A program made the translations under genes and the position numbers. A stretch of DNA of 64,000 nt from Chitinivorax tropicus (GTDB lineage: Bacteria > Pseudomonadota > Gammaproteobacteria > Burkholderiales > SCOH01). Shown here one piece after another: positions 7,092 through 14,467 of the stretch (position 1 is the first letter of the stretch; every line of letters starts with the position of its first letter). The DNA is taken from contig NZ_JACHHY010000002.1 in NCBI RefSeq assembly GCF_014202905.1, positions 1-64,000 of the forward strand, written 5' to 3'. The notes under the pieces are model-generated. The model was not told the DNA's origin and ran no database searches. It was given only the letters and a program-made list of their open reading frames with translations.

Positions 7092-8345
7092 ATGTCAACG
7101 CTCTCTTTGTCAATCGAAGCGGCTCAAAGGGTTCAACTTGCTGGGCTTGGCCTGCTGACCAAGCCCAGGCGCCGAGCCACCAAGGCGGATGTGTTGGCAT
7201 GCATTCGACAGATGGGTGCCTTGCAGATCGATACCATCCATGTGGTAGCGCGCAGCCCTTACCTCGTGTTGTGGAGCCGCCTGGGGCATTATCAAGCAAA
7301 CTGGCTGGATGAACACTTGGCCGAGGGGGCACTGTTCGAATATTGGGCGCACGAGGCCTGTTTTCTACCGCGAGAGGATTACGGCCTGTTCCGACACCGG
7401 ATGATCGACCCGCAGTCGATGGGCTGGAAATACTCGCATCAATGGATGACCGAACATCAGGAGTCCATCGCCCATCTGCTGGCGCACATCCGCCAACACG
7501 GCCCGGTCAGATCCGCCGATTTTGAGCGCAAGGATGGCAAAGGCGGCGGCTGGTGGAGCTGGAAACCCGAAAAACGCTCATTGGAGGTCTTGTTCACTGC
7601 GGGTGAATTGATGGTCGCACGTCGGCAGCAATTTCAGCGGGTATACGATCTGCGAGAGCGAGTCTTGCCCGAATGGGAGGATGCGCGGGATCTGCAAGCC
7701 GAGCCCATCTGTAAGGCCCAGCTGTGGGAGCAGGCTGTGCAAGCGCTGGGCGTGGCCCACACCAGTTGGATTGGCGATTATTACCGCACGGGGCGCCGCA
7801 CATCGCAGGCTGCGCTGCATGCCTTGTGCGACGCAGGCAGGCTGATCCCCGTCCGCATCGAGGGTATTGCGGGTGAGTCCTTTTTACACCCGGCACATCT
7901 GGCAGTGGCTGAACAGGCAATGGCTGGCCAGCTCAATGCCACACATACCACCCTGCTCTCCCCCTTCGACCCGCTGATCTGGGATCGCAAACGCGCGGCC
8001 CAGCTGTTTGGCTTTGAATATAGTCTGGAGTGCTATACCCCTGCCCCAAGACGCCGCTACGGTTATTTCGTACTGCCGCTGCTGCGACGCGGCAAACTGG
8101 TTGGTCGGCTGGACGCCAAGGCCCATCGTCAGCAAGGCGTGTTCGAGATCAAGGCACTGTATCTGGAACCGCAAGTACGCATCAGCCAAGCCTTGGCGAC
8201 AGATATTGCTGCAGCCCTTGCCCAATGCGCACAGTGGCATGGCACGCCCACTGTCGTCCTCACCCACTGCCTGCATCAGCCATTCAGCACGCTGTTGACC
8301 GATACCCTGCAAGCACTCGCCAACCAGCCACCGCCACGCGAGTGA
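7092..8345 (+). CDS. YcaQ/AlkX-type DNA glycosylase (HTH_42 family)
   Basis: A 417-residue protein of the winged-helix HTH_42 family. Three tandem winged-helix units are expected. The catalytic QxD motif of YcaQ/AlkX enzymes is visible at Q45-I46-D47 (ALQIDTIHVV), unlike the QxQ of Streptomyces AlkZ. Other family landmarks are YWAHEACFLP, LFEYWAH and LLSPFDPLIWDRKRAAQLFGF. YcaQ excises N7-alkylguanines and unhooks interstrand cross-links. The ATG at 7092 matches the start of the family; there is no good Shine-Dalgarno, fitting a short leader. The LexA box directly upstream implies induction by DNA damage. Confidence 0.92.
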   Translation: MSTLSLSIEAAQRVQLAGLGLLTKPRRRATKADVLACIRQMGALQIDTIHVVARSPYLVLWSRLGHYQANWLDEHLAEGALFEYWAHEACFLPREDYGLFRHRMIDPQSMGWKYSHQWMTEHQESIAHLLAHIRQHGPVRSADFERKDGKGGGWWSWKPEKRSLEVLFTAGELMVARRQQFQRVYDLRERVLPEWEDARDLQAEPICKAQLWEQAVQALGVAHTSWIGDYYRTGRRTSQAALHALCDAGRLIPVRIEGIAGESFLHPAHLAVAEQAMAGQLNATHTTLLSPFDPLIWDRKRAAQLFGFEYSLECYTPAPRRRYGYFVLPLLRRGKLVGRLDAKAHRQQGVFEIKALYLEPQVRISQALATDIAAALAQCAQWHGTPTVVLTHCLHQPFSTLLTDTLQALANQPPPRE

Positions 8346-8484
8346 ACGACTGACCAGTGGCAGCAGACGGCGAACCGGGCCTGACAAGAGTGGCTGCTCA
8401 CCGGCACCACCCTCCCCGCTGGATCGGCAAGCCTTCCCGCTACACAACCGATACAATACAGACTCCTATTGTCACGAGCGTGCC

Positions 8485-9459
8485 ATGCGAGTTTTTCTGA
8501 CCGGTGCAAGCGGTTTTGTCGGACGACACTTGTTACAACGGCTGATTGCGGATGGCCACGAGGTAAGGGCCCTGGTCAGACAGCCTGCAGATGCCCAAGC
8601 ACTCAGCCAGGCCGGGGCCAAGATCGTTCGAGGTGACCTGCGCGATATCCTGCCTTGGGCAGAGGCCATGAACGATTGCGATTGCGTCATCCATGCCGCC
8701 GCCCTGGTGGCCACCTGGGGGCGCTGGCGTGATTTTGAGCGGCACAACGTCATTGCCACCCAGCAACTGCTGGATGCCGCGCACTACGCCTGCATTCCCC
8801 GCTTCCTATACCTCAGTAGCGAATCCGTCATGCAGGGTGATCAACCCTTGCTTGGCGTCGATGAATCCGCGACCACACACGCCCACCTGTCAGACTATGG
8901 CAAAAGCAAGCACCTGGCCGAGCAAGCCGTGTTGGCTCACTCGGGCCACATGCAATGCATCGTATTACGTCCCACTTTTGTCTGGGGAGTAGGGTGCCCC
9001 GCACTGGAAACCATCACCCGCCGGGCACGGCGGGGCGGATTCATCTGGGTGGATGAGGGCCGTGCGGCTTTCGAGCATATCCACGTTCTCAACCTGGTCG
9101 AAGCCATCTGCTTGGCCTTGCAGCATGGTCAGCACGGTGATGTGATGCTGGTGACCGACGATGAACAGCATACCGTGCGAGACTTTTTCGTACCGGTGCT
9201 GGCCACACTCGGGGCCCCCCTCCCCAAGCGCTCATGGCGATTGGATCAACTCAGCGGCCTGGTCGCGGGCCTGGAGCGGACGTGGCGCACGCTTCACCTC
9301 CCATTCCCCCCGCCCATCAACCGATTCGAGCTGGCATTCGTCTCCCAACCCCGCCGCTACAATATCCAGCGCGCACGCCAGATATTGGGCTACGAGCCGG
9401 TGATCAGCTTCCGCGAAGGCGTTGGGGCGCTGCGAAACCACCGACCAGACAACCGATGA
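8485..9459 (+). CDS. NAD(P)-dependent epimerase/dehydratase (extended SDR)
   Basis: A 324-residue extended short-chain dehydrogenase. The Rossmann motif GASGFVG lies at residues 7-13, GDL at 50-52, and the active-site pair Tyr138/Lys142 in YGKSK with the upstream SSE serine region. The C-terminal part resembles the 3-beta-HSD/HpnA-like subgroup (LRPTFVWGVG, FEHIHVLNLVEAI). The substrate is unclear; sugar-nucleotide, sterol-like and prenyl substrates occur in the family. It stands alone. Confidence 0.88.
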   Translation: MRVFLTGASGFVGRHLLQRLIADGHEVRALVRQPADAQALSQAGAKIVRGDLRDILPWAEAMNDCDCVIHAAALVATWGRWRDFERHNVIATQQLLDAAHYACIPRFLYLSSESVMQGDQPLLGVDESATTHAHLSDYGKSKHLAEQAVLAHSGHMQCIVLRPTFVWGVGCPALETITRRARRGGFIWVDEGRAAFEHIHVLNLVEAICLALQHGQHGDVMLVTDDEQHTVRDFFVPVLATLGAPLPKRSWRLDQLSGLVAGLERTWRTLHLPFPPPINRFELAFVSQPRRYNIQRARQILGYEPVISFREGVGALRNHRPDNR

Positions 9460-9931
9460 TTCAACCCGTTGATGAGCCGCCTTGCATCAATCGACACAGC
9501 AAGCCAGACCTGACGCCAGCTCCCGCCCCATTTCAGCCAATGAGTTCAATCATCGCAGCGATGCGCAACAAATAAAGGCACACACACCTTTCCAGTAATA
9601 CGCAGAACACACCGTCGGCAAGCACCACGGCCCACCTTGGCGTGCATTTCAGCAAAACGTAGTCGATTCCGACTACAGGCCGTACCCAAGCCAATACGGC
9701 ATTGATGCCTGTGATCATATTGGCCCAGATCACGTGACGCTGCCGGCATCGAGTGATCTGCGCACTGTCCAATACAATCCATTGCCCTTGCACCGACTCC
9801 TGCCTGATCTCCAAATAACGGCCTGCTATCCATCACCGCCAGGGTGCGCCGCACCTGTAATGGCAGGATTCGCGCAAGGGCGTCATTCATCCATTGCGGT
9901 GCATTGGCAAACAATATGCGGTCTTATTTAC
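9460..9931. other. Stretch with a degenerate or unrecognised ORF
   Basis: About 470 bases. On the minus strand a frame from a TTG at 9914 reads FANAPQWMNDALARILPLQV and then seems to pass by a frameshift near 9830 into a second frame (IRQESVQGQWIVLDSAQITR, hydrophobic to its stop at 9533). Together they look like a broken or unusual small gene after the immunity gene. I recognise no family. Confidence 0.35.
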
Positions 9932-11158
9932 TCATAACTCAGCCACCAACTCCCAGGCCACGGTATCACGGCCAAGGTACTCACCGTGCGGCCCAAGTTT
10001 GAGCCAGTACGGTGCGACATCACCAGGCATCAACACCACCTGTGGCGCGTCGTCGTCATCCCCCGCCGCGACAGCCTCGAAGGCAGGATGGCGATACCGG
10101 CCATGCACGGCGCATGTCTCGCCGGTCTTCAGCCTGATCTTCTTGCTCGGAACTTTGCCCACAGGCGTGCGAGGCAAGCCGATCAAGCTGGTGGGTGGCC
10201 AGATACCAGGGGCATCAAGGCGGCGAATCCACAAGTCGCTTGTGCAGCGGTTGAATCGACACTCCCCGTTTACTGAACCCGTGCCCATCGAGCCGAAATT
10301 GCCGTTGCGAAGCGGTCGCAGCGCAGCGTTTGCTCGAACGTAAGCCTCAGGCACGGGCTCCTCGACAGGGCCGAGCTGCGGGTATTCACCTGAGCGGATG
10401 AAGAAGCCCGAGCCATGCGGAGTAGGCTCCACGCCAAAGCGGCGGCAATACGCTACAAAGGCGTCAGGGCCACCCAGGCGCTGCGTCAACGTGTTACCGA
10501 TGAAGGTTAGCCAGTCCATGCTTTTAAGGCCATTGGGGGCTTGCAAAGCGTCGAAAGTACCTCCGGCATAGAGAGCCAAGTAGCGCGTTGCTACGTCCAG
10601 CTCTTCTGGTTCCCACTCAATCTGCTGCTCAGTGGTAATGGCACCAAACCCGGCGTGGCCGTGAAATGGAGTGAGTCGGTCGTTGCAAAGGAAGATAAGG
10701 TCAGAGAGCGTTTTTTGCTGCTCTGCTTGGAAGATCAAAGCGCGAGGAAGATGGAATGAGAGGGACGAAATCCGCCCTTCCATCCATCCACGCTCGGTTA
10801 GGCACGTTAGCGCATAGTCGCTCACCTCCTCGCGATCCTCGCCAGAGGCCACGTACCACTCGACCGCATCGTCTTCATCAAGAGTTTTGACGTGGTTGCG
10901 GAAGGAAGGGAGCTTCTTGTCTTCGAGTCGGACGGTTTTCCAAGTGTCTGGATTGCAACCCCACTTCAACTCGTGGCCATAGGCCGCCTCGAAGGCCTCG
11001 ACACATTCAATCAGGGCCGCTCTCTTTGCCGGTGTATGTCCGTCCCAGAAATAGAACGACGCGGAGAAGCCCACCGTCAGAACAACTCGGTTGTGGTCGG
11101 AATCGACATATTGGAAATCGGGCACTAGTGCCTCGATCTTTGCAAGGTTATCGCTCAT
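9932..11158 (-). CDS. Type VI immunity family protein (DUF3396)
   Basis: A 408-residue soluble protein of the DUF3396 family, whose members act as immunity proteins for type VI effectors. Landmarks are VLTVGFSASFYFWDGHTPAK near the N-terminus, SSLSFHLP, and the hydrophobic core GSGFFIRSGEYPQLGPVE. The C-terminal 100 residues (from about residue 310: WIRRLDAPGIWPP, then CAVHGRYRHP and PYWLKLGPHG) form an extra segment beyond the usual family length, possibly a fused second domain. The ATG at 11158 overlaps the effector stop codon (ATGA), so effector and immunity are translationally coupled. It should neutralise the neighbouring VRR-NUC effector. Confidence 0.85.
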   Translation of the reverse strand: MSDNLAKIEALVPDFQYVDSDHNRVVLTVGFSASFYFWDGHTPAKRAALIECVEAFEAAYGHELKWGCNPDTWKTVRLEDKKLPSFRNHVKTLDEDDAVEWYVASGEDREEVSDYALTCLTERGWMEGRISSLSFHLPRALIFQAEQQKTLSDLIFLCNDRLTPFHGHAGFGAITTEQQIEWEPEELDVATRYLALYAGGTFDALQAPNGLKSMDWLTFIGNTLTQRLGGPDAFVAYCRRFGVEPTPHGSGFFIRSGEYPQLGPVEEPVPEAYVRANAALRPLRNGNFGSMGTGSVNGECRFNRCTSDLWIRRLDAPGIWPPTSLIGLPRTPVGKVPSKKIRLKTGETCAVHGRYRHPAFEAVAAGDDDDAPQVVLMPGDVAPYWLKLGPHGEYLGRDTVAWELVAEL

Positions 11159-12126
11159 GGTTTCTTGTCCTTGTTGATTGGCGCTGCCGTGGCAGCTCCC
11201 CCCACAACCAGCAGTGCTACGCCGGCAGCAACGGCTTCTGCCGGGAGTGCGGCAACGGCAATCACGCCGACCAACACAACGCCCGCTGCAACGCCTGCGG
11301 TCTTGAGCCAACTGCTCATCGACGACCCTTCCTCTTGGGAGGCTACTGGCCCGTACTGTGGGCGCACAGGTCGCGGAGCAGGGGCAGGTTTCGGCGGCGC
11401 AGGCTGGTACCAATGCCGTTGCTCGGTGCGCTCTCGCTTCATTGGTGTTGTAACCGGAGAGCGTACTGGCTCTTCGACTGGGCGTCGGCGCTTGGCACCA
11501 CACTCGCAATCATTGGCTTTAAGCAGGCGAAACCGATCTGGGCCAGCAATAAGTGCGTAGTCCTCTTGCTGAGAACGAGACAGTTGGTCACCATCAAATT
11601 TGATCTCGACTACAGTCTCAATGTTAGCCTTGACCGGGATGAGGCGCTTCCAGTCGATATGCCCACTGGCGCGCATGGCAGCCAGCTCCGCACCTGTCGA
11701 TTTGAGGATGATGCAATCGGGAATGCGCAGCAGCCCCTTCTGTGGCCTGCCTTCCAAATTCCGCTTGAGGATACCATCGCCAATAGCCCGTCCTAGCGGA
11801 AAGCGGCTAGGTCGATTCGGCTGGTCGCGGCTCATCAGCGGCGCAGGCGGGTTGGTTTTCATGTTGAAACCCACCTCGGCCTTGTAGCGCCAGACAAGCT
11901 GACTGGCTTCTTCATCCAGCCAGATGCGTGCTGTCACGCAGCGTTGCTTGAGTTCCTGCCCGCTCTTGCTGAATATCGCGGTCCCTGCGCTGCACTCGCA
12001 GATGTGCTCGCACAGGTAGCCTTTGTCCAACGGATCATCAATTCCAATGTCTCGCCCTGCTGATGCACTACGTGTAACGGATCGAGCAACGCCGCGACCA
12101 GGAGTCGGTACACCTGCCATCGTCAC
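11155..12126 (-). CDS. VRR-NUC nuclease, candidate type VI secretion effector
   Basis: A 323-residue protein. The N-terminus AGVPTPGRGVARSVTRSASA and an early Cys-rich patch (CEHICEC) are typical of PAAR-linked VRR-NUC effectors. The PD-(D/E)xK nuclease core is visible as RIPDCIIL (Asp ligand), VVEIKFDGD (E-x-K) and LSRSQQEDYALIAG (the VRR-type Q helix). Family members such as TseV cut DNA. The C-terminal 60 residues hold two hydrophobic segments (AAGVVLVGVIAVAAL and AAGVALLVVGGAA), which may assist passage into the target cytoplasm or be a delivery element. Its start overlaps the PAAR gene stop, and the immunity gene overlaps its own stop. Confidence 0.85.
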   Translation of the reverse strand: MTMAGVPTPGRGVARSVTRSASAGRDIGIDDPLDKGYLCEHICECSAGTAIFSKSGQELKQRCVTARIWLDEEASQLVWRYKAEVGFNMKTNPPAPLMSRDQPNRPSRFPLGRAIGDGILKRNLEGRPQKGLLRIPDCIILKSTGAELAAMRASGHIDWKRLIPVKANIETVVEIKFDGDQLSRSQQEDYALIAGPDRFRLLKANDCECGAKRRRPVEEPVRSPVTTPMKRERTEQRHWYQPAPPKPAPAPRPVRPQYGPVASQEEGSSMSSWLKTAGVAAGVVLVGVIAVAALPAEAVAAGVALLVVGGAATAAPINKDKKP

Positions 12127-12704
12127 AAGCCCTCGTAGTTGAGTTCTGCGTAGTGATACGGGTCAGTATCGTCGACAGGTTTCGGATGGGCCACCACTTC
12201 GACCGGCAGAGGCGAGTCTGTCCACACCACGTCGGTGCGGCCTTGCTCGTCGGTCTCGCCGGTGAAGGCCCTGCCCTCACCGGTTCTGATGGTGTATGGC
12301 ACGCCAGTCAATGGCTTGCCCGTTATGTTGTCGTGCAATATGAAGTGCTCTTGGAAGCGTAGCGCCTGCTTGGGCGCGTATTCCTCAATAGGTGCCGCTG
12401 TGACGTTGACATCGTCGCCTTCATCATCATCCGTTCCCCATCCTGTGTGGTCGTTGTGGCGGGAGTACAGCACGGCACCGCAGGCGGTCATATCCTGATC
12501 ATAGGCAACAGGCCTGCCAAAACCGGTGACCGATGGAAAACGGCTACTGATGATAGTTGAGACGACTTTGCAGCGTGGGCAGGTCACCTTGTCACCGACG
12601 CGTGCGATGGGTTGTCCATCAATCGTCCAGGTCGGGTCGCCTGTGATGACCACGCCACCGTGTGATGTGCGGTCACCCAGCACGATGAATCCGATGATTG
12701 CCAC
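12123..12704 (-). CDS. PAAR-domain spike protein of type VI secretion
   Basis: A 193-residue protein. Residues 1-90 are the PAAR repeat domain (LGDRTSHGGVVITGDPTWTI, VGDKVTCPRC, ending with TACGAVLYS), which forms the cone at the tip of VgrG and binds a metal by His and Cys. The C-terminal half (RFQEHFILHDNITGKPLTGV and GRAFTGETDEQGRTD) is a small beta-rich extension found in PAAR proteins that carry separate effectors, so it probably recruits the coupled nuclease. GGGAGG lies just before the start. No vgrG or other secretion core gene is in the window. Confidence 0.9.
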   Translation of the reverse strand: MAIIGFIVLGDRTSHGGVVITGDPTWTIDGQPIARVGDKVTCPRCKVVSTIISSRFPSVTGFGRPVAYDQDMTACGAVLYSRHNDHTGWGTDDDEGDDVNVTAAPIEEYAPKQALRFQEHFILHDNITGKPLTGVPYTIRTGEGRAFTGETDEQGRTDVVWTDSPLPVEVVAHPKPVDDTDPYHYAELNYEGL

Positions 12705-12897
12705 ATCTTCCTCCCATTCTTTTTATTGACATGGCATATCTCACCAAAAATCGTCCTCCTCGATCGCCAGTCCTATGGCCACCAAGCATTGGTATACGCG
12801 GCTTTCTGTGGGCGTGGTCTTGATGGTTTGGCTATCACCCCTGCTCACCTGCTGGACGATAGTGCAGACCTGCATTCCGCCATAACAACACAAAGCG

Positions 12898-13950
12898 TCA
12901 GGTGCGACGATCAAGCGCCAGCTTGGTTGCGGCCTGATGGGCGCCCCAATGGGCATTCAGATAGGCTCTGGTGGGGCGCTCTACCAGGTAATAGGAGGCC
13001 AGGCCACATACCAATCCCAGCAGCAGCGCCAGCACAGGCGACGGGCCGTGCGGCTGATGGCTCCAGAGGTAAAACGGCTGTTGCCAGAGATAGAGTGAAT
13101 ACGACCACAAGCCCAGCTGGCGTAACGGCACCCAGGACAGCATGGCAGCAAACCAGCCGCGCGTGACCGTGAGCATGCAAATGGATGCGATGAAGCAACC
13201 GGTGCCAAGTATCCTTTGCACAGCCAGGGGCCAAGACCACCAGTGCAGCACGATGCCCGCAAGCAACAGCGCCGGGGCCGCCCATCGCCAAGTCAATCCG
13301 GTCGGCATGGGTCTGCCAGCCGCCACCCACAGGGCGGCACCCAGCAATCCATACGCGGCAGTCTCCGTTTGCAGCCATTGTGTAAAGGCCAGCTTTGGCG
13401 GGGCCCACCACTGGTAGACAAGTGTGCATGCGACCGAGGCGGCGAACAACACCGCCACACCACGGCCTTGAGAGAACAGATGGCGGCGACAGATCACGGC
13501 AATGAGCGACAATACGATGTAGCTGTGCTCCTCCACCGACAAGGACCAGATGTGGCCAAAGGGCATCAAGCCCGTGCCCGTGCTGGCATCAGGGTGTATG
13601 TAGTTGTTGAGGAACAAGATAGCCGCAGCGAATTCCCTGATGCTGATGGGCTGATCAAACACGAACCAGCACAGTGTGATGATCAAGATGAACGATAAAT
13701 GTGCGGGGACGATTCTGGCGATCCGTCTTCTATAGAATCGTGCAATCGGCTCCTGCTTTTCAAAGAGCAGCCCTCCCATCAACAGGCCGGACAAGACAAA
13801 GAAGAGGTTCACCCCGATGGTGCCGAAATTGAGCCCTGGCACGGGAAAGAAGTGGCCGACCAACAAAGCGCAGATGGCCAGGCCACGCCATCCATCCAGA
13901 TAACCGACATGCTCGGTCTTACCATCTGCGAGATGTTGTAGATTGGTCAT
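12898..13950 (-). CDS. Acyltransferase 3 family membrane protein (OafA/YrhL type)
   Basis: A 350-residue membrane protein with about ten hydrophobic helices. The family signature is at the N-terminus: YLDGWRGLAICALLVGHFF, with the catalytic His in GHFF, and later FYRRRIARIVPAHL with the RxxR-like charged pair. Such proteins O-acetylate or O-succinylate sugars of LPS, exopolysaccharide or Nod factors in the inner membrane. The ATG at 13950 starts the conserved region; it has no clear Shine-Dalgarno, and the frame is open to 14103. The region directly upstream holds three 9-bp repeats. Confidence 0.85.
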   Translation of the reverse strand: MTNLQHLADGKTEHVGYLDGWRGLAICALLVGHFFPVPGLNFGTIGVNLFFVLSGLLMGGLLFEKQEPIARFYRRRIARIVPAHLSFILIITLCWFVFDQPISIREFAAAILFLNNYIHPDASTGTGLMPFGHIWSLSVEEHSYIVLSLIAVICRRHLFSQGRGVAVLFAASVACTLVYQWWAPPKLAFTQWLQTETAAYGLLGAALWVAAGRPMPTGLTWRWAAPALLLAGIVLHWWSWPLAVQRILGTGCFIASICMLTVTRGWFAAMLSWVPLRQLGLWSYSLYLWQQPFYLWSHQPHGPSPVLALLLGLVCGLASYYLVERPTRAYLNAHWGAHQAATKLALDRRT

Positions 13951-14365
13951 GGGTGTGGATTGAATGAATTGAATGAATTGAATGAAGTGCCGCTCAACTC
14001 TCTCGGAAGGCCACGCATCGCGAGGTATGGGGCAAGGACAACATATACATCTGCCACCGGCCAGCGCCACATGCCTGCCATGATACGCATGCGGTCGCCG
14101 CAATGAACGCCTTGGTTTGACCCCTTGTCTGGGCCCCTGGCTCGGTTGATACGGTTCAGCTCAGGCCGTGAAAGCACATCACCGGAACCATTGGTCTTTT
14201 CATTGTGCAGTGGCGGTTTGGCACGGTCAATCCATTTATTGCGCAGGTCACCACGGGGGTGGCAGCATCAACGATGGTGCCGTGCCGGTGTCGGTAGATG
14301 CGCTTTCATGGCATGGATATGTACCAATCAGTTATTGAAAAGCACCAAATCCGTTTGCCTTACAC
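13951..14365. other. Intergenic region upstream of the acyltransferase
   Basis: About 415 bases between the acyltransferase start and the terminator of the hydrolase gene. Apart from the tandem repeat I see no recognisable gene; open frames on both strands lack known motifs. Confidence 0.5.
13959..13985. repeat. Three tandem copies of a 9-bp repeat
   Basis: ATTGAATGA is repeated three times head to tail, starting 9 bases upstream of the acyltransferase ATG. On the minus strand the unit would encode FIQ if the gene began upstream. Unit length is a multiple of three, so copy-number change would alter spacing upstream of the start rather than frame. Confidence 0.75.
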
Positions 14366-14404
14366 AAAAAAAACGCAGCAACCCGACGCCCCTGGGTCAC
14401 TGCG
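14366..14404 (-). terminator. Rho-independent terminator after the 3-hydroxybutyrate oligomer hydrolase gene
   Basis: On the minus strand a stem GCAG..ACCC/GGGT..CTGC with a small internal mismatch is followed directly by a run of eight T. It lies 64 bases past the stop codon. Confidence 0.8.
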
Positions 14405-14467
14405 CAAATGAAGGAAAACAACAAATCAAACGCTTGGGCAGTCCGCCCGGACTCACTGTCAGCGAGG

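Noticed and set aside
12705-12897. Minus-strand coding-like tail near 12741-12875
   Set aside because: The frame has no good start and no recognised family; too short to call.
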